Origin: Eunapius fragilis
Lineage: Eukaryota; Porifera; Demospongiae; Spongillida; Spongillidae
Length of the DNA: 64,000 bases
Direction: 5' to 3'
Assembly: GCA_963681505.1 (NCBI GenBank)
Contig: OY811974.1
Location: 11,030,461-11,094,460, forward strand
The translations under genes were made by a program, and so were the position numbers. Position 1 is the first letter of the stretch, and each line of letters opens with the position of its first letter. Shown piece by piece: positions 1 to 11,429 of the stretch. The notes beneath the pieces were generated by a model. The model worked only from the letters and a program-made list of their open reading frames with translations, had not been told where the DNA came from and made no database searches.

Positions 1-1541
1 GACATGTAGAAATGTCTGTGTATGGAGGGAGTGATGTAACAACGAGCTGCTACCAGTCTGTGTTTGACTGCTCATGTCATTCCAGTGAACTATGAACCAT
101 AATGTATCCATTTTATCTTGTATTCAGCTACATGTGCATATCGGGTGCATTACCATGTTTTTTCTTTGGTACACATAACCATTCGTTTAGTAAAAGTTTG
201 TTTAATAAATGAGGGTCGATCATGAGATAAGGGCAGCCACCCCCCCCCCCCCCCCCCCTCCCTTACCCAGGCATTGTGTTGTTCTTTGGATGGGAAGCTT
301 ACACTGGATCAGATATACTCGGCAATACATTCAAGCTGTTCAACCTGCCTGACCTTTAAGAGGACAACAGCCTCAGTTTTCTGTCCATGTGATGGATCGG
401 TATTTTAAATGCGATGACCTAGCTCAAAGTGTGTACATAGTAAAGGTACAAAACACTTAGTCTAAACAAAAGCAGCACTATGGATCATACACGTAGAGTA
501 GCATTTAAAAAATAGTAATATGATAATAACAATGTATAAATGATTTGAATCAGTGCAATTGAATCAGGTAACATGCAATTCTGTTCAGTCAGTATCACTG
601 TGTTATCAAGTTCTGAACTGATTCTTTGTGATCAGATGTCCCTCTGCAGATTATAACGGAACTGAATTATAACTCATCCTGCTGTCCTAATTATGCATGG
701 TCTCCAGGTATAATGGTTTCACCTCTTTCAAACCGCACAATGTTTGACACAATCAGCATGATGCATTAGGGTATTTGTACAAATGTACCGCTGGGACAAA
801 AAATGCCATCATCAAAGTGACTAACTGCATCAAGATCAAGTTGTTCTACCGTAACAAAGTATGTATATGGCATGTGTCACAATATATCACGTCTTTGGTA
901 ACATAGATACAGTATGGAATCCCTCACGCCTGTTTTATGGAAAGGAGTGGTTTAACGTAGTGCCTCATTCAGCTGTTTTATGAAATGGTAGGCTCATTTG
1001 GGGAAGCCATATCGAACGTTATAGACTGTCCTCTTTTGACATTGACCAAACAGCTTCTACTTGTACCACCTTCTACCCTTGTATGTTTTGTCACCAGTGC
1101 AGCAGCTCCTGCACCCTGAAAGAACAGTCCAATGGACAGCTTTTGTTTAAACAGGATTGGAACAATGACATGTATGCCTACAACATCTACTGTATGTCCA
1201 ATGATTGTTGTGGTTAACTTCTAATTCTAAATATACGACAACAATAAACGCGTGAATTGTAAAAAATAAAAAGATTAAGGGGATGAAGAAGAATTCCAGA
1301 GGTGCATATTCGTGCATGTAGCTGCTTTCTTCCTAATAACAGAATTGAAATCAAGCTAAAGAGAGGAAGCTGGCTATGCTGGTACAAGCTACAGTCATGA
1401 TCAACGCGAAGCAATCAGGCATCGGTGAACGACAAAGAGGTAGGCACCAGTTAGCGTGTTGTTTCCCCATAGTTTTAGGTTCGACGTTTAAGGTAAGCGA
1501 TGTTGAGCTATGCTACTTATTAAATTGAGCTTGATCAACAG
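1..1541. other. no gene recognised
   Basis: I find no credible exon or element boundary here. The only clear feature is a C-rich run at about 240-258. Short open frames lack splice context or recognisable motifs. Confidence 0.5.
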
Positions 1542-1775
1542 GAAAGCTTATGGACGGAAACTACACCCGCCACACTAACTGTACGTTACCATGTATGCCT
1601 TTTGTCTCTCGTAAAGAAAAGGTAAGAGAATATGTGCCTCTTTGTCATATCTTGACAGGACAGCTTATGGACGGAAACAACACCGGCCACACGGACTGTA
1701 CGTTAGCATTTATGCCTTTTGTCTCTCATAAAGAAAAGGTAAGAGAACCTGTGCCTCTTTCGCACTGTTTTATAT
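1542..1775 (+). repeat. tandem 117-bp repeat, two exon-like copies
   Basis: Two adjacent copies (1542-1658 and 1659-1775) share most bases. Each starts just after a CAG acceptor-like site, runs 80 bp to AAAGAAAAG, and is followed by a GTAAGAGA donor-like site. The 117-bp period equals 39 codons, so a 76-residue frame reads through both copies with repeated MDGN-x-T and MPFVS-x-KEKVRE motifs. It may be a duplicated small exon or just a tandem repeat. The 37-bp spacer would be very short for an animal intron. Function is unknown. Confidence 0.5.
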
Positions 1776-2064
1776 CTTGATTCCTGTTAGGTGCTTTAAT
1801 TGGAACATCGTGCTACCTTCTCCATTTGCCAGCGTTCTTTGGATGATTCGTTGGATGGAACTACGTGCAGTCTATGTACTTGACTGTACAGTAGTATGCT
1901 TTTTTTGAAAACGGATTGTATTTCATTTTAACAGAAGTGTAGAAGCCAGGATAACCATACGCATGGGGACTGGGCACATATTTGATACGAATATCTGGTA
2001 CACATGTGGCATCGCATGTTTGGCGTGGACTGAGCGCCACATATTTGGCGCAAACATAATACAT

Positions 2065-2350
2065 ACAAGTAAATAAAAACATTCTCTACGAGAAAGTTGG
2101 TGGGATATAGGATTTGATTATGACATTGGTGGTGTAAAAAGCAAGGAAACAAGGTCTTATCAGAAGGGAAAATGTCATAGTCCTATATTTAGCACATTTC
2201 TAGGGCATGTGTTGTTTGTGTGCTAAATATAGGACTATGACATTTTCCCTTCTGATAAGACCTTGTTTCCTTGCTTTTTACACCACCAATGTCATAATCA
2301 AATCCTATATCCCACCAACTTTCTCGTAGAGAATGTTTTTATTTACTTGT
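2065..2350. mobile_element. fold-back MITE (family A), full copy
   Basis: A near-perfect inverted repeat. The left end ACAAGTAAATAAAAAC is the reverse complement of the right end, and the arms pair for about 125 bp around a small loop near 2195-2220. Internal landmarks are GGTGGTGTAAAAAGCAAGG and a CTATATTTAGCAC stem. There is no coding capacity, so it is a non-autonomous DNA element. Related copies lie at 8552, 27163, 39118, 46285 and 46791. Confidence 0.8.
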
Positions 2351-2389
2351 TTTCTTAATTTTTTTCCATATATTATATAAAAGCGAGTC

Positions 2390-2750
2390 CTCCAGCCGAT
2401 TCTGAAGCTATTGGTGAAATTTTCATCGCTTAGAAATGTTCCTGTCCTGAGTTATGCGTTGCCAAGAAGAAGGAGGAGAAGAAGAAGAATGAGAAGACGA
2501 CCCGCCCCTTGTTTCGAGACTGGGTACGAGGACGGGCAGTACACTCTTGTTCTCAACAACCACGCGGTTCAGCGACATGAAACAAAAACGAAACTACTCA
2601 TTTTTGACTTCTAGATCGATTGCTAAAACAAGCTACACGATCCGATCGTCGGGAGTGTTGTTACAGACGGGTCGCGTTTTTTTCATGACATTCATAGTCG
2701 GGGTCAAATCCTATATGGAAGTTTCTAACGAAACTTCCGATTTCGTCCAA
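2390..2750 (+). repeat. dispersed repeat family R, copy 1
   Basis: The same order of blocks (GAGTTATGCGTTGCCAAGAAG, a GACTGGGTACGAG motif, an ACCACGCGGTT-like block, GACGGGTCGCGT, GTCAAATCCTATATGGAAG) recurs in reverse orientation at 38440-38800 and, more diverged, at 2985, 8960 and 59884. A family A MITE lies directly before it, as on the other side at 38-39 kb. Not coding. Confidence 0.65.
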
Positions 2751-2984
2751 TGAATGAAGCTCCATATTTGATTCATATCGGCTACTTATATTTTTTGTGC
2801 CAAATATGTGTACGTATATTTGGTACATATATGGTACATTGTTTGATCAAATTTGATATCCGTAACAACTAGGAACACCAAATATATTTAGAGCAGGTTA
2901 GAGTAATTATTGAGCCTAAAATTATTAATAAAAATCTATTATATAAATTATTACATAGAACTTGATATGACATGTAAGGATAAC

Positions 2985-3330
2985 GTGCCGGTAAATTTCG
3001 AAGCGATTGGTACTATTCCCGTCCTTCTAAACCGTTCCTAGCTCGAGTTATACCTTCCAAAGAAGACGACGACGACGACGACGACGACGACGATGGAGAA
3101 TTATTTTAGGACTGGGCACGAGAAACAGGAAATTGTTTGTTTCTCTATAACCACACCGTTTTATGACACGGAACCAACGTAGAACTGTAGATCGTTGTGC
3201 TCTCATTCCATCGCGATAAAGAGATAAGCGATCCCTTTCTCCGTTGTCCCTCCAGACGCTAGTGCAGTTTTATTAATGACATTCATCAACCCTCAATCAA
3301 AACTATATTGAACCTAGTCGAAGCTGATCA
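2985..3330 (+). repeat. dispersed repeat family R, copy 2 (diverged)
   Basis: It aligns block by block with the copy at 2390: GAGTTATACCTTCCAAAGAAG, then a GAC trinucleotide run at about 3066-3093, then GGACTGGGCACGAGAAAC and an AACCACACCGTT block. The GAC run is a local microsatellite expansion. Confidence 0.55.
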
Positions 3331-3347
3331 CTCTTCATTCGTCTATT

Positions 3348-3965
3348 AATTTCTAATGTCCTTGGCGTACTCCGCGGGGCACGTTTGTACATCGTGGGGT
3401 ACGCGAAACGAAGTTTTTTTCGTTCCGCCATTTCAGCATTCTAGTGACGTTCGACTGTTTTCCCACGTTGTATAAGTCATTATCTGTTTGGGCCGAAGCT
3501 TTGAAGGCCTAAGCCCTTCTCCTGCTCTTACAGCAACGCATCATATAGCAGAGATATCCGGTAAACGGTATCGTATTTTCACATTAGCAGCTAGCTACTG
3601 CATGTCCAAGGTAATACCGTATTGAAGGTGTCGCGTTAAAAAAAAGTTATACATATAGCTACTTAGCCTTTTTAAAACCTTAGGTAATAAGGTTATCTCT
3701 GGCTCAAGGTTGTTTTAATAAGTTCATATGCGATACGCGGGTACCCCTGCTATATATGATGCGTTGCTATGAGAACAAGGGAAGGGCTTAGGCCTTCAAA
3801 GCTTCGGCCCAAACAGATAATGACTATACAACATGGCATAACAGTCAAACTTCACTAGAATGCTGAAATGGCGAAACGCAAAAAACTTTGTTTTGCGTAC
3901 CCCATGCCACGATGTACAAACGTGCCCTGCGTGGAGTACGCCAAGCACATTAGACATTAAGTGAT
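3348..3965. mobile_element. fold-back element with ~205-bp inverted arms
   Basis: The left arm (about 3350-3555) and right arm (about 3745-3962) are reverse complements. Both carry the block GGGCCGAAGCTTTGAAGGCC and a GCACGTTTGTACATCGTGG block, with a ~190-bp spacer between them. There are scattered mismatches but no transposase. It is probably a non-autonomous DNA transposon or an old inverted duplication. Confidence 0.7.
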
Positions 3966-4324
3966 CAAAAATGAAAGCGGTGCTAGTAAACGGAAAAGGG
4001 CTCACTACCCTGACACAGGAATGGTTGCAGGGTCTTTACCTCCTCTGCATTGAATCTGAGTTGGCCAGAACTGTCAACTATGAGTCAGTAATTCAGTCTT
4101 TTGCTCGGAAAAAAAGTCGAAAAGCACCCATGTGACGTTAACATGTACAATAACTGGTGCAGTGGAGTTTGAAGTGTTTCTTGAAACTATTCCTACAATT
4201 GGGGGGGTTGGGGGAATCTTCGTCAAAAAATGTGATGCTTGGCATGGATGAGGGGCCTCATTAACTTAAATACCCCGGGCCTCCGTGCCGCTCTCAACGG
4301 GCCTGATCCGAGTCACTCGTGTGT
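3966..4324. other. no gene recognised
   Basis: Unique-looking sequence with a short poly-G run near 4201. No exon or element seen. Confidence 0.4.
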
Positions 4325-5735
4325 AGTGACTACGCCGCTATGAGCGTGTCAGTGAGTGATATATATTTTATGCTGTACTCGGCCACTATGAGGTTCATGG
4401 TGTGGTTATAGTGAATGAGAAGTTGTGGGGTTAATGAACTCGTCTCTAAGAGGGTCGGATTGAGAATGGCTTTGTGCTGGATAGCCTCGAAGGTATTTTG
4501 AAGTCCTGCAACAAGGCATTGTCTTACACTAGCCTGTTTTGCAGATTCCAGGTACCCGCTGCATAAGTCTTCTGCCAAGTGTCATCGTGTGAGATATGCT
4601 TTGCATGGGATATGTCACCGGCCTGAAGCTTAATATGCTAGGAACTAGCGCATTCTGCAGGACAATTACTGTTTTGTCATGGCGACCCATTTTGATACAT
4701 GTACATGTAGGTCTTAAGATCCGTTTGTTTATGAATGATAGTTTAAAGTGCCTGTTAAATTGGCTCATGTGTTGTCCTTTCATAACAGAATAGTACGTTG
4801 ATGCAGCAAAATAGACTGGAAACTGTTTTCTCTCTTCATTTTCCCTCCTGCACACTTTCTTCCCTTAGTACCGTGTTTGTAGTTTCAGAAGCTCTCACTC
4901 TCAGTCTGTCAACAAATAACTCGTTCACTGTGCATGGCGACATGTGTTATTTATGAATGTGAGGAAAAACAGACTGGAAGCTGTTTGCTCGCCTCTTCAT
5001 TATGCCTATTTTCCTCCTGCACACTCTCTTTCCTACAGTGCCTGTAGTTTCTGAAAGCTCTCTGTCTGTCAACAAACACTATGTGTTGTTTATGAGTATG
5101 CTTATTATGGGCAATTAAACTGATGCATTGCATAATGCACGTGGACAATGGTAACGTTCGCTGGATTCTGAATAGAGAACAAAAAAAACGCTGGAGAAAC
5201 AATGCTTTCAAACACTTTTCGTTCTCTTCGCGTTCGCAAAACTGATAATGTGGAACCTTTTTAAAAATAGGTACTCTCTATCTGTCACTTCTGCACAATT
5301 CGACCGTTATACGTAGTTGCCAACAGCTTAACCATGTAAAATAATCGCAACAAAGCGAACAAAGCGACAAAGCGAACACAAATGGCGGCCCCATGAAGGC
5401 TTTTTTTTTCTTCCGATCTGAGAAAAATTGTTAAAACGTCTAGCAGAATGTGTACGCTAGTTGTACTGATCTTCATACTGGTATAACCACGAACCATAAA
5501 CACCTTGGCATCATCACCGCGTATAGGTATAATTGGGTTTCATAACACATTGAAGTATCACGTGATAATATATCAAAGTGTAGATTTCGATTAGGGCTAT
5601 CGAAGATTATAAACAGGTTATCAAACAATTTAAAAGTTTCACTGAATAATGTCAATGTACACGATACCCAGGCCTTAACTGCCATGACAGAGTTCAATAT
5701 TACTATTACGCGCTGTGAACATGCACATCCTTAAA
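4325..5735 (+). repeat. direct segmental duplication, copy 1
   Basis: About 1.4 kb repeats in the same order at 6848-7995: a CTGGATAGCCTCGAAGGT block, CCTGCAACAAGGCATTGTCTT, GCAGATTCCAGGTACCCGCTG, GGACAATTACTGTTTTGTCATGG and an end block with ATTACGCGCTGTGAACATG. Each copy holds an internal ~160-bp tandem motif (AAACAGACTGGAA...CCTCCTGCACAC) present twice. Reading frames are not conserved between the copies, so I treat it as non-coding. Confidence 0.7.
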
Positions 5736-5755
5736 AAATGGCCTCAGATCAGATC

Positions 5756-5908
5756 TTAGGGGGCGTCTCCAAACTATTTTGGAAAAGATGACGTCATCTT
5801 GACGTTGAGGGGGGGGGGGTGTGGGGTTCAGGCTCGTGACGTTTTCAGATGTACTGAACAAAAAAAGGCGTCCGGACTCCCACAACCATCGATATCAATG
5901 ACGTTATG

Positions 5909-5955
<47 letters not shown>

Positions 5956-6008
5956 CTAATAATGAAACGTCACTACCTTTACCAAAATAGTTTGGAAACG
6001 CCCCCTTA
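5756..6008. mobile_element. PIF/Harbinger-like MITE with TTA target duplication
   Basis: Terminal inverted repeats of about 27 bp start GGGGGCGT-C/T-TCCAAACTATTTTGG (5759-5785 and 5979-6005). They are flanked on both sides by TTA (5756-5758 and 6006-6008). A 3-bp TTA duplication with G-rich ends is typical of PIF/Harbinger elements. The 247-bp element has no transposase, and its centre is a 43-base poly-G run at 5913-5955. Confidence 0.8.
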
Positions 6009-6420
6009 CATGTATTGCATGTAAAAGGTCAGATCTTGCATGTATCATCCCCGCTTGTGTGCAAGATCATGATAAGTTCTTCACCGAGATCACGACAAGA
6101 TGTTGCAGTGAGAAAAAATGAAGAATCTTGGCCAAGAATCTTGCGTGGAATCTTAACCAAATTCACCAAGATCTTGTTCAAGATTTTTTTGTAATGGATT
6201 ACACATTTGATTGGGGTGGGAAATGTCTATTTAGACCCAATCACTCCATATACAATCGATACCACACTTATTTCAACAAAAATCACAAAGCGCTTAAAAA
6301 ATCTTGGGCAAGATCCTATATTTATCTCGGCCAAAAATCTTGAGTCTTGGCCAAGATGACAAGATCATGGTCAAGATCATGGCCAAGATCCACAATAATT
6401 TTTCGCTGGGGACAGTGCAC
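6009..6420. repeat. cluster of CAAGATCTTGGCC-like palindromic words
   Basis: The words AAGATCTTG, CTTGGCCAAGA, CAAGATCATGG and close variants recur many times on both strands, densest at 6120-6190 and 6300-6400. The half-sites are self-complementary, so the stretch can form many alternative hairpins. It is not coding. It could be MITE remains or a degenerate tandem array. Confidence 0.5.
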
Positions 6421-6599
6421 GTAGAATCGTCCATCATGGGACTATGTACATTACAATGATATACGTTATCGCATGATATCAATTATGTACCAGCCGCAAA
6501 TGACACGCTGATGTGGATTTAAAAGTAAGTCTGCTGATCGTGTAATTATAACGAACTTGAACAGTCGCGCATCAAGCGATATCCCTTAAGAATGGACCA

Positions 6600-6847
6600 G
6601 AGTGAGTGTTTTTATGTGCGAGGTCATTCAGTACGTTATAATAACGTACGGATGAGCGGTTTTGTTTCGTGGGGTTATCAGTACGGTAATAGTGTACTCT
6701 ACAGCTGAGGGAGGTTAATGCGAAGTTGTAAGTTAATGCTATGAGGGTGGTCAGTGAGTGAGATGCTGTGGGGCTTAATGGACTCTGCTATTATGAGGGT
6801 CCTCCAAGAGTGTGGTTAGTGAGTGAGAAGTTTTGGGGCTAATGAAT
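6600..6847 (+). repeat. degenerate tandem repeat (~60-70 bp)
   Basis: The phrase 'GCTATGAGGGT..TCAGTGAGTGAGATgcTGTGGGGcTTAATGgACTC' returns several times with drift, leading into the segmental duplication copy at 6848. No coding signal. Confidence 0.45.
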
Positions 6848-7995
6848 GGACTCCCGCCGCTATGAGGTGTCAGTGAGTGCGATACTGTACTTGGCCGCTA
6901 TGAGGGTCCATGAGTGTGCATGCATGGTTAGTGAATGAGACGTTATGGGGTTAATGAACTCTGTCTCTAAGTTAAAGAGAGTCGGTTTGAGAATGGCTTA
7001 GTGCTGGATAGCCTCGAAGGTCCTGCAACAAGGCATTGTCTTATATTTGCCTTGGCTTCTATTTTGCAGATTCCAGGTACCCGCTGCACAAATCGTCTGC
7101 AATCTTCACAAGTGTCATCGTGTGAGAATGCTTTGCATGGGATATGTCATCTGAAGCTTATGGTAGGTACTAGCGCATTCAGGACAATTACTGTTTTGTC
7201 ATGGCGATCCATTTAAAAACATGTAGGTCTTAAGGTCCGTTTGTTTAGACCATGCACTTTCTATTAAAGCATTGAATGATAGTTTATAGTGCTTGTTAAA
7301 TTGGCTCATGTGTTGTCCTTTCATAACAGAATAGTACGTTGATGCAGCCAAACAGACTAGAACCTGTTTTCTCTCTTCATTATCCTTCTGCACACTTTCT
7401 TCCCTACCGTGTTTGTAGTTTCAAAAAGCTCTCAATCTCAGACTGTCAACAAATAACTTATTCACTGTGCATGACGACATGTGTTGTTTATGAATATGAG
7501 GAAAAACAGACAGGAACCTGTTTTCTCGCCTCTTCATTATGTCTATTTTCCTCCTGCACACTTTCTTTCCTACCGTGTCAGTAGTTTCAGTAAGCTCTGA
7601 CTGTCAACAAACACTATGTATTGTTTATAGTAGTTGCCAACAACGCAACAAAGCGAACAAAATGGCGGGCGTGTAAAGGCTTTTGTTTCTCTTCCGATCC
7701 AGATAACAAATTTTAATAATGTGTACGCTAGTTGCACTGATCTTGATATACGAACCATAAAAACGTTGGTATAATCACCGTGTGTGTGAATAGAAGTTTA
7801 ATTTGGTTTAGTAACATATTGAAGTATCACATGATGCAATTGCGTCATAGTATATAACAAAGAATATTAAAGCTATATGTACAGGTTATCAAACAATTTT
7901 ACACTAAATAATGTCAATGTACAAGATACCCGCCCTGACTGAGTATATATGTTACTACTATTACTATTACGCGCTGTGAACATGTACATCCTTTA
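6848..7995 (+). repeat. direct segmental duplication, copy 2
   Basis: Second copy of the unit at 4325-5735, shorter by indels. It ends with the same ATTACGCGCTGTGAACATGTACATCC block just before the DNase promoter region. Confidence 0.7.
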
Positions 7996-8169
7996 CAAAA
8001 AAAGCCCTCAAATAAAATTTCGGGGTGCTTCTGCACCCCCCAAGCACCTGGTTGTCTATGGCCTTGACTTTTAGCCCGAGCTCGTTAAGTGCTGTGTTGT
8101 TTAGGTCTGTGCACGAGACCGGCAACATTTGTTTTTGCATTCCTTAATATCATGCATGCACGAGGAGGG

Positions 8170-8177
8170 TATATAAG
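8170..8177 (+). promoter_or_regulatory. TATA box of DNase I-like gene
   Basis: TATATAAG lies 57 bp upstream of the ATG at 8234. The same box sits at nearly the same distance before the second 5' module (59489-59496), within a conserved ~150-bp upstream segment. A GGTCTGTGCACGAGAC word lies about 60 bp further upstream. Confidence 0.65.
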
Positions 8178-8233
8178 TAGCGAGTTTGCATTCATTTATC
8201 ATAACTGTATTGGTGCCGTGATCAGAATCCGAT

Positions 8234-8515
8234 ATGCATCAGATCATATTGTGGATATTCTTGGTGCTTGCAAGCTCGTGCTACTGCGATCTTACCATTG
8301 GGGCTTTCAACGTCCAGAAGTTTGGAGAGCAAAAACTAAATAATGCAGATGTTGTGGAATCTCTCGTAAAGGTAAACATCATATTGGTATTGCCCATGCA
8401 TAAAGATAATGTCTGTGCACATGCAGGTCATTCGTCAATATGACGTAATTCTGATCCAGGAAATTCAGATGAAAGGTGATCTGTTTGAAACCTTCGTGAA
8501 AGAAGAAGTGGGCAC
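8234..8515 (+). CDS. secreted DNase I-like nuclease, exons 1-2
   Basis: Exon 1 (8234-8371) encodes 46 residues: a signal peptide (residues 1-18, ending SSCYC) and the DNase I N-terminal strand TIGAFNVQKFGEQKL. The donor is GTAAAC, with a 55-bp intron ending TGCAG. Exon 2 (8427-8515) begins VIRQYDVILIQEIQ, with the Glu equivalent to bovine E39 at predicted residue 58, and ends in phase 2 at a GTTAGT donor. Exon 3 at 17893 starts with exactly the single base needed. Joining all six exons gives 873 nt, a 290-residue protein close to mammalian DNase I (about 280). Bovine R41 is Gln here. The start is supported by the signal peptide, TATA spacing and the conserved second copy at 59557. That exons 1-2 join 3-6 is inferred from phase and family order, not from transcripts. 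Confidence 0.75.
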
Positions 8516-8551
8516 GTTAGTTTTCATCATGGAATATTTAAATAAAGTATA

Positions 8552-8782
8552 ACAAGTAAAGAAAAACACTCTGGAGGCATAGGTGGTGTAAAAAGGAAAG
8601 AAACAAGGGTTTTGGAAAAAGAAAAATGAGACAAAAATCTTTTATTTAGCACGTGTAAATGTAACTGAACTAAAAGAAGTGCTAAATATAGGATTATTGT
8701 TTTCTTTTCCCAAAACTTTGTTCCCTTATTCCTTTTCACCATCTTTGCTTCCAATTTCTTTATCGCACGAATCTTTACTTGT
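8552..8782. mobile_element. fold-back MITE (family A) in DNase intron 2
   Basis: Ends ACAAGTAAAGAAAAAC and CTTTACTTGT are inverted repeats. Internal arms pair through GGTGGTGTAAAAAGG...and a TTTAGCAC/GTGCTAAATATAGG stem. It sits 36 bp after exon 2 of the DNase gene. The copies of the DNase module at 59.6 and 61.0 kb lack it at this spot, so it inserted after the module duplicated or in one copy only. Confidence 0.7.
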
Positions 8783-8959
8783 TTCCTCTATTTTTATTAT
8801 TGCCTGATCGATAATGTTATTGATCTAAATAATACCCGTAGCAGAGGTGACGGTAACATCCGCAATACGCCGGAGCCCCAGGCCCCAATAGACAACCTGT
8901 CATATCCTCGGCAGCGCCACACTGGTACAAAAGTGTCCAACCACGTTACACACATGGTT

Positions 8960-9290
8960 TATTCATGTATCTGATACCTAAAGAGGAGTTTCTATAGCGA
9001 TTGGTATAACTTGCGCTCATTAAAACCATTTCTATGAGTTATACTCTTCCGACGACGACGGAGAAGATTTGATCTGGGTACGAGAAACAAAATACGAGCT
9101 CTATTAAAGCAAATAGTTTCCAGACTGGAACAAAACATTAAAATGACTGTCTTTGCCTTTTGCTTCGATAGCAAAAAAGGCTCAATAATCCGCTCAGTTT
9201 GGTACGCGAGTTATACGTGGGGCCACGTTTTTACAATGGTATTCACGACCCGGGTCAATTCCTATATCTTTGAACGTAGTTCCTGATTAT
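8960..9290 (+). repeat. dispersed repeat family R, copy 3
   Basis: Blocks GAGTTATACTCTTCCGACGACG, CTGGGTACGAGAAAC, a GATAGCAAAAAAG block and CGACCCGGGTCAATTCCTATAT match the inverted copy at 59884-60200 and, less closely, the copies at 2390 and 38440. Not coding. Confidence 0.55.
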
Positions 9291-10149
9291 AAGATAACTG
9301 TTTATAATTGCTTGCTGCGTAACAGGTAACAGTGCCATGCACCGTACGCGAAGTAATACGTTCCTATATAAGGGTCTCAAGTGGCGATGTATCGAAATTG
9401 CAGCGGCCAGGCCGATCCACTTATATATTCGCCATAATACATTTTAAAGCGAAAATGTCAATTTTGTATTTTACTATCGGTTGAATAATTGGTGCTCGAG
9501 TACAACCAGTGCTGCGCCTTGAAGAGTGGGAGGAGGTAACTTTTGCAATAAGTCACCACCCCTTGAAGCTATGATTTATACATGGAGAGCGGGGGGCGGG
9601 GGAGTGATATATCCCCAGGCCCTATTCCCCTGAATCCGCCACCGAGAACATTCATCGGGTGGCGTACGCAAGGACATTAAAAAGGAGACATGGAGAGCTA
9701 CAAAGGATTTAGAGAACAGTTAGTCTGCACTGAAGCGAGAACCTTCAACTCTGCTTAAAAGGACTGGAATACATTCATGCATGATCCAGAAAGACTAGCT
9801 GAAATTACTGCAGCAGGCTTGGATTGTCTCTAGTCTCTCATAAAGTGGCAAGACAGGCATGGTGAGCAAAAATACCTTGGACAAAACTGTGCATGATTCT
9901 TTGAAGATGATCCATGTGCACATTGGACTGGCAAGACCCACCTCACCTCCTCATTCTCTTCCAAAAGTAACTCATTCCCTAGCCTTTCAATACCACCATT
10001 GAAGATGCGTTTACAGGAACCAAGGCATGCTCATGTTTGGCCATCTTGGATTAGTGGCAGAGAACCTACCAGGCTATGCACGACAAGGTTCAACGCCTGC
10101 AATGCATAGTAAAGAGGGCGCACCATTTCAATTTCTTCACTCAACGTGG
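9291..10149. other. intronic sequence, no gene recognised
   Basis: 9300-9430 resembles the sequence after exon 2 of the third DNase module (ATTGCTTGCTGC, GCGGCCAGGCCGAT; compare 61165-61210). It is therefore original intron sequence reappearing after the inserted repeats. The remainder holds no intact frame. Confidence 0.45.
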
Positions 10150-10215
10150 CAGCATAGATGATAGAATACAGGGATTGGAAACGGTATTATAGAATACAGG
10201 GATTGGAAACGGTAA
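10150..10215 (+). repeat. short tandem duplication of a transposon-end-like word
   Basis: TATAGAATACAGGGATTGGAAACGGTA occurs twice in tandem here in slightly different forms. A related word occurs at 12755-12785, and similar terminal words lie at 40346 and 41160. It may mark the ends of an eroded element spanning about 10.2-12.8 kb. Confidence 0.4.
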
Positions 10216-10976
10216 AGATTACGGGATTCATCCGCATTTCACGATTCCATAAATTATGTACCCTGGCCAGGGCACTTTTGTGAGCTTTGCCGAAAAAATA
10301 GTCGGTACATTTGAGAAACGTGTGCCCGATCCGACTATCGAATCCCAAGAATGTTCTTTGCATAGCTGATCGGCAGTTGACCTCCAATTTTTTTGGCGGT
10401 CCACGGTTATTATCTCAATAGCTAGCCTGTCGACGGGCTTGACTGTTAAGTGGTTTCGCGAACTAATTCAATTATCCATTGTAAGTACAAATTCTAATGC
10501 TGAACTGAGAACGGAAAACCAAACGGGATAGAACTATTGCCTCATTTTCTTATCCGCAGTGTTGCCGCGAAATAACCTTCATTTTTAACCGTCTATATCG
10601 CGATGAATCGCGATAAGAGGATTGCGATATAAATATCATGATATTAAATTACATTATTCATGATCAATTATCGCTCGATTATTCATTGTTGGGGTTAATA
10701 GTTATGGCTACCACGAAGGATAACGTATCATCCTACGCTACTTGCTACCAAGGACGACTTCATGCGGGTTGACCGCAAAGTGTTTAAAAATACCGTTTGG
10801 GAGTACTTTGGATGGCACAAGAAAGCAATTGGTTCTTGCTGGTAGTTTGCAGCATGTGCTATGGATGGGTTTCCAGACACGGAAAGACATGGTGGCGCAT
10901 CATACCTGAAAGGCTGGGCAAATGTATTTTTCTCAGGCAAAATTCGAAACTGTTTTAACTTTAACCGTTATTCCGG
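10216..10976. other. no gene recognised
   Basis: No exon or repeat boundary that I can support. A short poly-T/A context only. Confidence 0.4.
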
Positions 10977-11040
10977 ATGAAGATCTCACCTAAACGTGTC
11001 CCCCCCCCCCCTGTAATAAAAGTTTACATACATGTGCACC

Positions 11041-11345
11041 CCCACTGGCTGAATTGGCTGAAAGCGGACAGCACCCCCCCCCCCCTCCCCCCCCGCTGGT
11101 TGAATCGGCCAAAAGTGGACAGCAACCCCCCCCCCCCCCCCCCCCCCCCCTTCGCTGGTTGAATCAGCCGGAAGCAGACAGACAGTACCACCCCCCCCCC
11201 CCCTCTCCCTCGCTGGTTGAATCAGCCGAAAGCAGACAGACAGCAACCCCCCCCCCCCCCCCCCCCTGCTGGTTGAATCAGCCGAAAGCAGACAAGACAG
11301 CAACCCCCCCCCCATGCTGGTTGAATCCACTGAAAGCGGACAACA
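11041..11345 (+). repeat. C-rich minisatellite (~60 bp unit)
   Basis: About five units of CTGGTTGAATCAGCCGAAAG followed by CAGACAGACAGCA and a poly-C stretch of 10-30 bases. Proline-rich frames here are artefacts of the repeat. The reverse-complement array is at 21215-21715. Confidence 0.75.
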
Positions 11346-11429
11346 TATTCGTGGCTGTCATATGGCGCCCCCTTGCCCTATTCTGCCCCCCCCCCCCACC
11401 CCCCTTCCCTTCCAGAAAAGCTTGGGGCG

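Noticed and set aside
5799..5990. Glycine-rich 63-residue frame
   Set aside because: The poly-G core of a MITE, translated.
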